The notes under the pieces: model-generated
What the model saw: only the letters and a program-made list of their open reading frames with translations
The model's database searches: none
What the model was told of the DNA's origin: nothing
Program-made: the position numbers and the translations under genes
From: JASHPR01 sp963739645
GTDB taxonomy: Bacteria; Actinomycetota; Actinomycetes; Streptosporangiales; Streptosporangiaceae
NCBI GenBank assembly: GCA_963739645.1
Contig: CAVUBM010000075.1
Coordinates: forward strand, 84,208-148,207
DNA length: 64,000 nucleotides
Direction: 5' to 3'
Part shown: piece after piece, positions 16,958 to 25,395 of the stretch
How positions within the stretch are numbered: position 1 is the first letter of the stretch
Layout: the number at the start of each line of letters is the position of its first letter

Positions 16958-17314
16958 CTGTGACACCACTCTTTCCTGATCAATGTCCGGAACCCCGAAC
17001 CTACCGGCAGCCCGGTCGAACTTGCGAACCAAATTAACCGGCCCGGCTGGCCGCACCGTAGCTGGTTCCCGGTCCGCGCGTCCCGGTCGGGGCGCATCGA
17101 TGGTGGTGACGAACGGGCCCGCGGGAACTCATCGGCGCTGCCGCCGGCGCGGCTTCCCGGCCAGCCCAGGCTCCCGGCCCCGGCGCGCGGCTTCCCCCCG
17201 CTTCCCGCCAGCCCAGGCTCCCGGCCCGCGGCGCGGCTCGCCGCCGGTATCACGGACGTGATCAACCCGGACAGCGCCACGAGGCCGCCGGCCGCCCGGG
17301 CGCCGACCCCCAGG

Positions 17315-17385
17315 TCACGAGCCCTGACGCGTGAGGGCCACGCCGCCCAGGACCAGGGCTGTCCCGGCGATGGCCTGCGGGCCTG
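17315..17385 (-). pseudogene. C-terminal stub of an EamA/DMT transporter
   Basis: Read on the minus strand, the frame ending at TGA 17317-17315 gives AIAGTALVLGGVALTRQGS, the end of an EamA-type drug/metabolite transporter. A possible start peptide MLRVTGVLATR lies close by at about 17420 in another frame, so both ends of the gene may remain with the middle gone. The rest of the gap 16958-17429 holds only GC-rich, repetitive sequence (repeated CCAGCCCAGGCTCCCGGCCC, at about 17160 and 17211) with no gene. Confidence 0.55.
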
Positions 17386-17409
17386 GCCCGCCTCGTGGCC
17401 AGGACGCCT

Positions 17410-17421
17410 GTTACGCGTAAC
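17410..17421. promoter_or_regulatory. Perfect 12-base palindrome before zinc-finger gene
   Basis: GTTACGCGTAAC lies eight bases before the ATG at 17430, between the EamA stub and the zinc-finger gene. Possible operator; no promoter elements are clear. Confidence 0.35.
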
Positions 17422-17429
17422 ATAAGCAG

Positions 17430-18115
17430 ATGGCTGACACCCGGGACTGCGAGCAGTGCGGCACGGAGTTCGCGCCGCGCCGCGAGCATGCCCGGTTTTG
17501 CTCGGCCCGATGCCGGGTGGCCTGGAATCGCGAGCACACGAGCGAGCGCGCGGCCGAAGGGAGCGCTCTCGACTGGTCTATCACCGCGATGCGGGAGACG
17601 ACCGGCCGGCTGCTGCGGCTGACGGCCCGGGACCGGCCCCGGGCGTTCGCGGTGATCAGCGAGGCCGTGTGGTGGGTCACGATCGTGGACGGCACGCTGG
17701 TGCGCTACCACCCGGACACCTATGACGGCGCGCTGGGCGCCCAGCCCCCGGCCCAGCGCCGGCTGATCGAGGAGACCCTCGGCGGCCTGCGTTTCGTGCG
17801 GAACCGGATGGGTCACTATCTCGACCCCGATGACCTGATCCGGCCGCTGGCCCCGCCTCCGGGCCCGGCGACGGCCCGATCACGGACTGGAGCTGGAAGC
17901 CGGTCCCTGAGCCGTTGCTTGAGTCGCTGCCGCCGCGCGGGCAGGCCTGGGAGATGACGCGGTACCTGGCGTACCAGGCCCAGCTGGCGAGTCACACCGT
18001 CGGGGAGACCTTCGAGCGGGCGGTGGCGTTCCTCGAGCTGGCCGCCGGCGAGGCGAAGCTGGTGGCTCCCGCTGCGGCGTCCCTGACGCTACTGTCGCGG
18101 TCCCGTTCCCGGTAG
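17430..18115 (+). pseudogene. Zinc-finger protein of unknown function, frameshifted
   Basis: The first part reads CEQCGTEFAPRREHARFCSARCRVAWNREH, split here as CEQCGTEF and FCSARC: a four-Cys zinc finger, followed by a domain with WWVTIVDGTLVRYHP and GLRFVRNRMGHYLDP. At about 17870 the frame is lost by one missing base; the next frame continues ITDWSWKPVPEPLLESLPPR and ends FLELAAGEAKLV. Both halves look like one actinobacterial family of about 225 residues with unknown function. Confidence 0.6.
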
Positions 18116-18154
18116 GAGTCACCGGGCCGGCCGTGATCGACGCCGGTCGCCGGG

Positions 18155-18980
18155 TCAGGCTCCGGCCGCCGTGACAATGGCATCCGTGGCGAAGCCCAGC
18201 AGGACACCGAGCAGGATGCCCCAGGTGGTGATCTCCTTGAGGGCCTGCTTGCGGGCCACCGCCAGCAGCTCGATCACGACGTAGAGAATCGAGCCGGCGG
18301 CCAGGGCCAGGAAGCCGATGGAGATGGTCTCGTTCACCACGCTCTGGCCGACCAGGGTGCCCACGAACGTGGGGCCGCCGCCGACGAGCCCGAGCACGGC
18401 CAGGTAACCCCACGACGGGCGCCGGCCGGCCGCGGCCATGGGCGCGACGATGCCGAAACCCTCGGTCGCGTTGTGCAGCCCGAACCCGATGACCAGCAGG
18501 ACCGCGAGCTGCAGCTCACCCTGGGCCGCCGAGTTGCCGATGGCGAGGCCCTCGGCGAAGTTGTGCAGGCCGATCCCGACGGCGATCATCATCGGCAGAT
18601 CGCTGAGCCGGGCCAGGCCGGTCAGCTTGGGTTCCAGTTCCGCCACCGACGCCGTACCCGGGCCGAGCGATCGCGCGCTGCGCCGGGCGACCCACCGGTC
18701 GAAATAGACCAGGCCGGCCAGGCCAGGCGCTGAAGCAGAGCGCGAGCACGATCCCGTTGCCGAACGCCGATGCGTACCGGTGGTCGCTCAGCGCGGCGTC
18801 GACGGGCTCCCACGCGTGGTCAAGCACGTCCCAGAGCAGGAAGATCAGGATGCCCGTGGCGGTGGCGCTCAGCAGCGCTCGGAGCTTGGGCATGGGCTCG
18901 CGCAGCCTGCCGATGGGCAGGCCGAGGAAGATGGTGAACCCGGCTATCGCACCGAGCGCGGCGATCTGCGCGGAACTCAC
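18155..18980 (-). pseudogene. ZIP-family metal transporter, frameshifted
   Basis: From GTG 18980 (ribosome site GAGGAGG) the N-terminal half reads SSAQIAALGAIAGFTIFLGL and LRALLSATATGILIFLLWD to ALCFSAW; at about 18730 one extra base shifts the frame and it resumes LAGLVYFDRWVARR and then MIAVGIGLHNFAEGLAIG, the ZIP metal-binding helix (HNxxEG), and GFGLHNATEGFG, the second one. Eight membrane helices in all. It would import divalent metal such as Fe, Mn or Zn. A DtxR-type box lies 44 bases upstream. Confidence 0.75.
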
Positions 18981-19023
18981 TGCGGGCCTCCTCAGGCCAC
19001 CAGGGCGGTGCTGCTGCCGAGTA

Positions 19024-19042
19024 TTAGGAAAGGCTAACCTAA
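19024..19042. promoter_or_regulatory. DtxR/IdeR-type iron or manganese box
   Basis: TTAGGAAAGGCTAACCTAA matches the 19-base DtxR/IdeR consensus TTAGGTTAGGCTAACCTAA except at two positions in one arm. It sits in the promoter region of the ZIP transporter (start 18980, minus strand), where a metal-loaded DtxR-family repressor would shut off import. This fits the gene's function independently. Confidence 0.75.
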
Positions 19043-19102
19043 CCCATGCTGCCCAGTGTGGCAATGACGGTACGGCACTAATCCGTCCCCGCCGGCCGGC
19101 TG

Positions 19103-20056
19103 CTAGGCGTGCGGGCCGGTCTGGGCGGCGGGAGCCCGGTCGTAGACGAGCTGGGCGGCCTCGATGCGCTGGTGCACGGCCATGGTCAGGGTGAGCGCGG
19201 CTGTGCCCGAGGCCAGCGCCAGGGCCAGGGCGAGCGCCGCCGCCCAGGGCCGCCGCCGGGGCGGCGGGCCGGTCAGGGCGCGCACGCGGGCGCAGGCGTC
19301 CGTCTCGGCCAGGGCGAGCACACCGGGTGCGGGGGTGCCGGTCGCGGCCGCCGCCAGGCTGGCCCGGGCCAGGGTCCGCGCGACGACCCGCCGGTCCCCG
19401 ACCTCGTCCGCCGCGGCCGCGTCCGCCTGCAGTTCCACCGCGAGCCTGACCTGGCGGGCGAGGGGCCGCAGCAGCGGGTTGGCCGCGGCCGCGAGCCCGG
19501 CCAGCACCACGTAGACGGCGTGGTTCTGCCGCAGGTGGGCGTCCTCGTGGGCGATGAGCGCACGCCGCTCGTCGGCGCTCAGCAGCCGCAGCATGCCCGT
19601 GGAGATCACGATGGCCCGCGGCCCGGCGGGCACGGCATAGGCCAGCGGGCGGTCGTCGCGCGCGATGACGAGCCGGCCCGCGCCGCCCAGCCGGCGGCTG
19701 GCGCGGCAGGCCCGGGCGGCCTGACCGAGCTCGCGGCCGGCCCGGATGGCGAACCCGAGCGCGGCGGCGAGCAGCGCGCTCGCGACGACGCCGGCCAGGA
19801 AACCCCAGGTCGGCTCCGGCTGGCCCGTCCGCAGCGCCTCGGCGGACCAGCGGCCGAGCGCGGCCAGCGCCGGCAGCTGAGCGGCCGCGCCGAAGGCGAT
19901 CAGGCAGAGCACGAGGCCGGTGGCCAGGGACGTGGCCAGGGCCAGCAGGGTGAGCAGCGGGACGGCCACACGCGGTGCGAGGCAGCGGGCCAGCCAGCCG
20001 CTGCCGGCCGCGAGGGCCGCGCTGACCGCGAACGGAACCAGGCCGAGCAGGCTCAT
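19103..20056 (-). CDS. M56-family membrane metallopeptidase (BlaR1-like)
   Basis: 317 residues. Four or so membrane segments flank a cytosolic zinc protease domain with LIAHEDAHLRQNH (HExxH) and the third-ligand region VELQADAAAAD. It lacks the extracellular penicillin-binding sensor of BlaR1. Its ATG overlaps the BlaI-type regulator stop (ATGA). It probably cleaves or triggers loss of that repressor. Confidence 0.87.
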   Translation of the reverse strand: MSLLGLVPFAVSAALAAGSGWLARCLAPRVAVPLLTLLALATSLATGLVLCLIAFGAAAQLPALAALGRWSAEALRTGQPEPTWGFLAGVVASALLAAALGFAIRAGRELGQAARACRASRRLGGAGRLVIARDDRPLAYAVPAGPRAIVISTGMLRLLSADERRALIAHEDAHLRQNHAVYVVLAGLAAAANPLLRPLARQVRLAVELQADAAAADEVGDRRVVARTLARASLAAAATGTPAPGVLALAETDACARVRALTGPPPRRRPWAAALALALALASGTAALTLTMAVHQRIEAAQLVYDRAPAAQTGPHA

Positions 20057-20451
20057 GCCGGATCCTCGGGCAGCGGGCGGCCCTCGGCGAGCAGGTCACC
20101 CAGCACCTGCTCGTCCTCCGGGCTCAGGTCGGCGACGAACCGCGACAGCACCCCGGCCCGGTCGCGGCCGCTCTCCAGCAGCTTCAGCATGCGCCGTGCG
20201 GTCATGGAGTCCTGCGCGTCGGCCTGGCCGCCGCGCAGCGCGTACACATACCCCCGGCCCGCAGGCTGGCGGGAGATGGCGCCCTTGGCGTGCAGCCGGG
20301 ACAGGGTGGTCATCACCGTCGTGTAGGCCAGCCCGCCGCCCAGCTCGGCCAGCACGTCGCCGGGTGTCAGCGGGCCGTCAGCGGCCGCCAGGCAGGCGAG
20401 GACCTCCTGCTCCAGTGCCCCGCGCGGCCGTGCCCGTCCATCCGGCGGCAT
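20053..20451 (-). CDS. BlaI/MecI/CopY-family repressor
   Basis: 132 residues from ATG 20451: a winged helix, LEQEVLACLAAADGPLTPGDVLAELG, LAYTTVMTTLSRLHAKGAI and RGYVYAL, then a C-terminal dimerisation helix (MLKLLESGRDRAGVLSRFV). It is cotranscribed with the M56 peptidase, the standard pair that senses cell-wall or copper stress. Operator half-sites lie directly upstream. Confidence 0.9.
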   Translation of the reverse strand: MPPDGRARPRGALEQEVLACLAAADGPLTPGDVLAELGGGLAYTTVMTTLSRLHAKGAISRQPAGRGYVYALRGGQADAQDSMTARRMLKLLESGRDRAGVLSRFVADLSPEDEQVLGDLLAEGRPLPEDPA

Positions 20452-20463
20452 CGGCCGCTCCTC

Positions 20464-20501
20464 TACTATGATGTTTGTAGTACGACGTTTCCTGTAGTCA
20501 A
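20464..20501 (-). promoter_or_regulatory. BlaI-type operator and promoter
   Basis: On the minus strand, half-sites GACTACA (20499-20493) and TACTACA (20482-20476) and the inverted TAGTA (20468-20464) match the TACTACA/TGTAGTA BlaI consensus. The same stretch holds a promoter: -35 TTGACT (20501-20496), 16-base spacer, -10 TACAAA (20479-20474). Binding would block transcription of the repressor/peptidase pair (autoregulation). Confidence 0.65.
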
Positions 20502-20542
20502 TACTCTCACGGCCGTCCCGCCCCTGACCACGGAAGGGCTGC

Positions 20543-21229
20543 ATGTCGCACTCCGCTCCGGTCGCGCTCAACCTGCTCGACCCGCACAGCCTGCTGGCTA
20601 GCGCGGGTGCCCTGGGCATCTTCCTGGTCCTGTTCGCCGAGACGGGCCTGCTGATCGGGTTCTTCCTGCCCGGCGACTCGCTGCTGTTCACCGCGGGGCT
20701 GCTCTGCGCCAGCACCAATCATTCGGCGCTGCACCTGAGCCTCCCGGCGGTACTGATCGCGGCCACCGCAGGTGCTCTGGCTGGGGCGGAGGTCGGGTAC
20801 TTCATCGGGCGCGGCGCGGGCCAGGCCCTGCTGATCCGCTCTGACCGGCCCCGGCTGAGAGCCGGCGTCGACCGGGCGCGGACGGCCATCCAGCGATACG
20901 GGCCGCGGCGGGCCGTGGTCCTGGCCCGCTTCATCCCGGTGGTCCGGACCGTGATGAACCCGCTGGCCGGTGCGATTGGCATCCCGCTGGCCCTGTTCAC
21001 GATCTGGCAGGTCGTCGGCGGAGTGCTCTGGACCGTCGGCATCACGCTGGCCGGGTACGCGCTGGGCTCCCGGGTCTCGGGCATCGATCACTACCTGCTG
21101 CCGATCATCGCGGTGATCGTGGCCGTCTCGCTGATCCCGCTGCTCCTGGAGGCATGGCGCCACTCGGGCCGTCATTCCGGGAACGGCCGCGGGGACCGCG
21201 GCCCGGCCGAGCACGAGGGGAGCTCATGA
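20543..21229 (+). CDS. DedA-family membrane protein
   Basis: 228 residues, start supported by GGAAGGG. DedA/VTT hallmarks: a re-entrant loop LFAETGLLIGFFLPGDSLLF with the acidic Glu, EVGYFIGRGAG, and VVLARFIPVVRTVMNPLAG with the essential basic residues. DedA proteins flip polyprenyl phosphate or phospholipids. Its stop lies four bases past the start of the UppP gene (ATGA overlap), linking two steps of undecaprenyl-phosphate recycling. Confidence 0.9.
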   Translation: MSHSAPVALNLLDPHSLLASAGALGIFLVLFAETGLLIGFFLPGDSLLFTAGLLCASTNHSALHLSLPAVLIAATAGALAGAEVGYFIGRGAGQALLIRSDRPRLRAGVDRARTAIQRYGPRRAVVLARFIPVVRTVMNPLAGAIGIPLALFTIWQVVGGVLWTVGITLAGYALGSRVSGIDHYLLPIIAVIVAVSLIPLLLEAWRHSGRHSGNGRGDRGPAEHEGSS

Positions 21230-21570
21230 ACGCCGCGCATCACCTGACCTACCTGCAGGCGGTCGTCATCGGCCTGATCCAGGGCCTGACCGAGCTGTTC
21301 CCGGTGTCCAGCCTCGGGCACACGGTCCTGATCCCGTCGTGGCTGGGCGGCAGCTGGGCCGCCCTGGTCCGCCAGGAAGACAGCGGGGAAAGCCCCTACC
21401 TGGCCTTCATCGTCGGCCTGCACCTGGCCACCGCCCTGGTCCTGATCGGCTACTACTGGCGGGAGTGGCTGCGGCTGGCCCGCTGGTTCCGGACCCGCAC
21501 GCTCACGCCGTTCGCGGTCTACTGCCTGGCCGCCGGCCTGCTCAGCCTGATCCGCTTCACGATCTGGTGA
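21226..21570 (+). pseudogene. uppP: Miniature undecaprenyl-diphosphatase (UppP) with internal deletion
   Basis: Only 114 residues against about 280 for the family. The N-terminal part is normal: LQAVVIGLIQGLTELFPVSS (catalytic Glu motif) and LAFIVGLHLATALVLIGYYW. At about residue 82 it jumps, in frame, to RTRTLTPFAVYCLAAGLLSL, the last helix of UppP. The second half of the inverted repeat, with the phosphate-binding Arg loop, is missing, so catalysis is doubtful. It may be a decayed gene, a mis-assembly or a small protein with another role. Confidence 0.7.
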
Positions 21571-21587
21571 GCCCGCCTTACACGTGA

Positions 21588-23339
21588 TCAGCCTGGGGCG
21601 CCGCGAACTGCAACAGGATCCGCGGCCCCGGCCTGGGACGGCAGCGGCGCGGCCGGGTTGATGATCAGGATGTTGCTGCTGGTGTGCCGCCAGAGCTCCC
21701 GGCTGGCGCTGGCGTCCATGAGGGCGGCCAGCCCACCATGGGTGGGCGCGCCGATCACGATGGTCGACGCCCCGGCGGTGTCGGCGTACTCGGCGACCAT
21801 CCGCCCGGCCGCGCCGTGGTCGGACACGTGCAGAAGGATCTGCCCCTCGGCCGGGACGCGGTGCGCAGCGAGCTGGTCCAGGTGGCTCCGGACCAGCGCC
21901 CGGGCCGCGGTCAGGCTGTCGCCGTCGACCCCGGCGTCACCGGCGACCGCCGCTTCCTGGGCGTGCACGACATGGACGATGCGGTCGGTGGCCGCCGCCA
22001 GCTCGGCCGCGGTCTTCGTGACCAGCCTGGCCACCGGGGAATCGTCGACCGCGGCGATGATCACGCTGCCGGGGGGCATGTCCCCGGCGGGCGCCGTCCC
22101 GTTGCCTGCCACCGGCACCACGGCCGGCTGCGCGGCGCCGCTGACCTGCTCGGCCTGGACCTGCTCGGCCTCGGCGAGCAGGCTGTGGGCGGTGGCGAGG
22201 ATCGCTATGCCCAGCACGATGGCACCGGCGGCGATAAAGAACGGCACGTGGATGCCCGCGGCGATGACCAGCCGTCCCGCCACGTACGGCGCGAGCCCGC
22301 CGCCGATGAAGCGGACGAAGCTGTAGGCGGCCGAGGCGACCGGACGCTCGACCGGGGCGACGGTCATCACGGCCTGGGTGGTGACCGTGTTGTTGATCCC
22401 GATGAAGATCCCGGAGATGATCACCGCCGGTATGAGCACCGCGCGGTCGGTCGTCCAGGCCGCGATGACCAGGACGACCACGGCGAACGCCGCGAGGTTG
22501 CCGTACATGGTCCGGGCGATGCCGTAGCGTTCCTGCAGCCAGGGCGCGCCGAACACCGCAAAGATCGCGACCAGGATCCCCCAGCAGGTGAAGACCAGCC
22601 CGAGCTTGATCGGGCTCAGCTCCATGGGGAACGGCGCGTAGCCCAGCACGGTGAAGAAGCCCCAGTTGTAACAGAGTGCGGTCAGCGACATGGTCAGCAG
22701 GCCGCGGTGGCGCAGCGCGCGCAGCGGCTCGGACAGGCCGGTCTTGCGCGCAGGCCGTGGCGTGCGTTCCACCAGCACCACCGTGGCGATCAGCGCGATG
22801 GACATCAGGGCGGCGACGCCGAAGAACGGACCGCGCCAGCTGATCTCGCCCAGCACACCGCCCAGCAGCGGGCCCATGGCGATGCCCACGCCCAGGGCCG
22901 TCTCATACAGGACAATGGCCCCGGCGAACCCGCCGCTCGCCGAGGCGACGATCACCGCCAGCGAGGTGGCGATGAACAGGGCGTTGCCCACGCCCCAGCC
23001 GGCCCGGAACCCGATGATCCCGTTAATCGTGGGCGAGGCCCCGGCCAGCGCGCTGAACACGACGATCAGGATCAGGCCCACGATCAGCGTCGGCTTGGCC
23101 CCCAGGCGGCTGGACACCCAGTTGGTGATCAGCATCGCGACCGCGGTGACCACCAGGTAGCTGGTGAACAGCAGCGTTACCTCGCTCGGCGAGGCGTGAA
23201 GCTCGTGCGAGATCGACGGCAGGATCGGGTCGACCAGGCCGATCCCCATGAAGGACACGACACAGGCGAACGCGACCGCGAACACGGCCTTCGGCTGCCG
23301 GAAAGGGCTCGCGGCCGAGCCTGCGGGTCCCCTGTTCAT
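21588..23339 (-). CDS. MFS transporter fused to a universal stress domain
   Basis: About 583 residues. Residues 10 to about 400 are an MFS exporter (12 helices; SSRLGAKPTLIVG loop, GIAMGPLLGGVLG). After a linker rich in Ala/Pro/Gly, about residue 435 onward is a USP domain: GSVIIAAVDDSPVARLVTKTA through IVIGAPTHGGLAALMDASAS and SSNILIINP. The domain lacks a perfect GxxGxxxxxxxxxGS loop. It may let nucleotides or stress control drug export. ATG 23339 is chosen over an upstream start. The MarR regulator is divergent-upstream on the same strand. Confidence 0.85.
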   Translation of the reverse strand: MNRGPAGSAASPFRQPKAVFAVAFACVVSFMGIGLVDPILPSISHELHASPSEVTLLFTSYLVVTAVAMLITNWVSSRLGAKPTLIVGLILIVVFSALAGASPTINGIIGFRAGWGVGNALFIATSLAVIVASASGGFAGAIVLYETALGVGIAMGPLLGGVLGEISWRGPFFGVAALMSIALIATVVLVERTPRPARKTGLSEPLRALRHRGLLTMSLTALCYNWGFFTVLGYAPFPMELSPIKLGLVFTCWGILVAIFAVFGAPWLQERYGIARTMYGNLAAFAVVVLVIAAWTTDRAVLIPAVIISGIFIGINNTVTTQAVMTVAPVERPVASAAYSFVRFIGGGLAPYVAGRLVIAAGIHVPFFIAAGAIVLGIAILATAHSLLAEAEQVQAEQVSGAAQPAVVPVAGNGTAPAGDMPPGSVIIAAVDDSPVARLVTKTAAELAAATDRIVHVVHAQEAAVAGDAGVDGDSLTAARALVRSHLDQLAAHRVPAEGQILLHVSDHGAAGRMVAEYADTAGASTIVIGAPTHGGLAALMDASASRELWRHTSSNILIINPAAPLPSQAGAADPVAVRGAPG

Positions 23340-23409
23340 CAATGCGCTCCGTTCCGGGAGGTCTCTGAGGTGGTGAGTGCCCGGGCCGCCGCCGCCCCGG
23401 TTGGTGCGG

Positions 23410-23887
23410 TCAGGAGTACTGGTGCGCCACATCCGCGAAGTCATCGCGCCGGGCGCTGGCGAGTGCGTCCATGGCGGGCAGGGCCGCGGCCAGGGTGGTC
23501 CGCTGATCCGGACTCAGCCGGGCCAGCACCCCGGCCAGCCGCTCGGCCCGCGACTTGCCGGCGGCGGGCCAGCGTCACCTTGCCCTCGCCGGTGATGCAC
23601 ACCTGGACCACCCGCCCGTCGGCCGGGTCGTGGTTGCGGGTGACCAGGCCCGCGTCCTGCAGCCGGGCGACCAGCTGCGTCATCGCCGGCTGGGTCACCC
23701 CCTCGCGCGCCGCGAGCGACGTCAGCCGGCGCGGGCCGGAACGCTCCAGGGTGGCCAGCGTCGCCGCCGCCGTGAGCGACAGCCCGCTCGGCGGGCTCAG
23801 CGAGCGGAACAGCCCGAACAGCCGCTCGAGCCCGGCCGCTACGTCCGCCGCCAGAGGCCCGCAGGCCGCCTCATCCGCGATATCCAT
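23410..23887 (-). CDS. MarR-family regulator, frameshift near C-terminus
   Basis: Residues 1-110 show a MarR winged helix: SLTAAATLATLERSGPRRLT, GVTQPAMTQLVARLQDAGLV and NHDPADGRVVQVCIT. At about 23555 one extra base breaks the frame; the other frame restores the C-terminal dimer helix RAERLAGVLARLSPDQRTTL and ends DDFADVAHQYS at 23410. Its next neighbour downstream, 71 bases on the same strand, is the MFS-USP gene, which it likely controls. Confidence 0.8.
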
Positions 23888-23990
23888 AACACATTTATAT
23901 CAAGTACTTATGCTTTAGCTGCTCGTGTCCTGTCGTTCGAGGGTGAGATGCGGTCGTGGCTGGACACCTTGGCGCGCGCTGGCCTGGGGC

Positions 23991-24010
23991 TCAGGGGATT
24001 GTCGCAACGC
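23991..24010 (+). repeat. IS30 left inverted repeat
   Basis: TCAGGGGATTGTCGCAACGC, pairing with 25192-25211 at 17 of 20 positions. Confidence 0.7.
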
Positions 24011-24028
24011 CTGGCTTTTCGGGAGGGC

Positions 24029-25211
24029 GTGGTGGGCAATCCGGGGTTGCGGCCGGAGCTGGTGCGGCTGGTTCTGGGTCATCTGGCGGCGGGGCTGAAC
24101 CCGCGTCAGGTGGCGCGGGCGACGGGCGTGTCGAAGACGTTCGTGTATGACCTGCGGCGCAAGATGGGCGGGGTGTACCGGCCAGCGGATGCGATTTACA
24201 GTGAGCGTTACCTGTCCCGGGAGGAGCGTTACGAGCTGGCCCGGCTGCGCGAGAGCGGGCTGTCGGTCCGCGCGGTGGCCGGGCGGCTGGGCCGCAACCC
24301 GTCGACGATCTGCCGGGAGCTGGCCCGCAACGCCGCGCCCGGCGGCTGGTACCAGCCTGAGCTGGCGCACCGGCGGGCCTGGGCGCGGCAGCGGCGGCCT
24401 AAGCCGTCGCGGCTGTCGCAGCATCCGGCGCTGCGGCGGGAAGTCCAGGCGATGCTGGCCCGGCGGTACTCGCCGGAGCAGGCCGCCGGGCGGCTGAAAG
24501 CGCTCTATCCCGGGCAGGCGGACATGTCGATCAGCCACGAGAGCATCTACCAGAGCATCTACCTCTACCCGCGCGGGGGGCTGCGCCGCGAGCTGCAGGC
24601 CAGCCTGCGGTCCGGGCGGGCGATGCGGCGCCGCCGCGGCAGCCGCCGCGGCTGGGACCGGATCGTCGGCGCGGTGCCGATCGGGCGACCGGCCCGCCGA
24701 GGTCGAGGGCCGGCTGGTACCCGGCCACCACGAAGGCGACCTGATCATGGGATCGGCGGCCTCGAACTCCGCCGTCGCCACCATCGTCGAGCGCACCACC
24801 GGGTACCTCACCTTGATCCCGCTGCACTCCGGCCGCGACGCCGGCACCGTCGCCGACGCCATCATCGAGCACCTCAGCGCCCTGCCGCCCTGGTTCGCCC
24901 AGACCCTGACCTGGGACCGCGGCAGCGAACTCGCCCAGCACCAGCGGATCACCGCCGCCACCGGCATCCAGGTCTACTTCGCCGACCCCTACTCGCCCTG
25001 GCAGCGCGGCAGCAACGAGAACATTAACGGCCTGCTCCGCGAATACCTCCCCAAGGGCAGCGACCTGAACGCCTGGACACACCAGCCACAGCTCCAGGCC
25101 ATCGCCGCCGAACTCAACGACCGGCCACGCAAGCGCCTCGGCTACCGCACCCCCGCCGAAGAACTCGCTAAGCTCCTCGCGACGACCGATCGCGTTGCGA
25201 CGACTCCCTGA
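24029..25211 (+). pseudogene. IS30-family transposase, frameshifted
   Basis: GTG start at 24029 (or 24032) behind GGGAGGG, just inside the left repeat. Helix-turn-helix segments AAGLNPRQVARATGVSKTFV and RAVAGRLGRNPSTICRELAR are followed by SPEQAAGRLKALYPG and ISHESIYQSIY. At about 24690 one extra base shifts the frame; the DDE core then reads RPAEVEGRLVPGHHEGDLIM (first Asp), TLTWDRGSELA (second Asp) and YSPWQRGSNENINGLLREYL (Glu). Total about 393 residues; the C-terminus overlaps the right repeat. Confidence 0.85.
25192..25211 (-). repeat. IS30 right inverted repeat
   Basis: GCGTTGCGACGACTCCCTGA, overlapping the last codons and stop of the transposase. Confidence 0.7.
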
Positions 25212-25395
25212 ATCCGCCCTGCCAGAGTGTCCAACCGCGGGTTCGGGGCGCCCGGTGAGCCGCGGCGTGGCCGGAGCGGGCGAGCTCGGGCCGCGTTCCG
25301 GTCACTACGCTAATCAGGCAGAGACGGCGGCGCGCGCCGCCGCCGCCGCACGTGGCGGCACTGGCCGGGACCCTAACCACAGGGAGGGCATGGTC

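Larger units (their letters stand above)
23991..25211 (+). mobile_element. IS30-family insertion sequence
   Basis: A 1.22-kb element bounded by 20-base inverted repeats (left TCAGGGGATTGTCGCAACGC, right the complement with three mismatches). It holds one transposase gene, frameshifted. No flanking target duplication is evident. It lies between the MarR gene and a redoxin gene and does not cut a recognisable gene. Confidence 0.75.

Noticed and set aside
21684..23918. A 744-codon plus-strand frame across the MFS-USP gene
   Set aside because: Antisense shadow; His, Asp and Arg-rich composition typical of complements of membrane genes.
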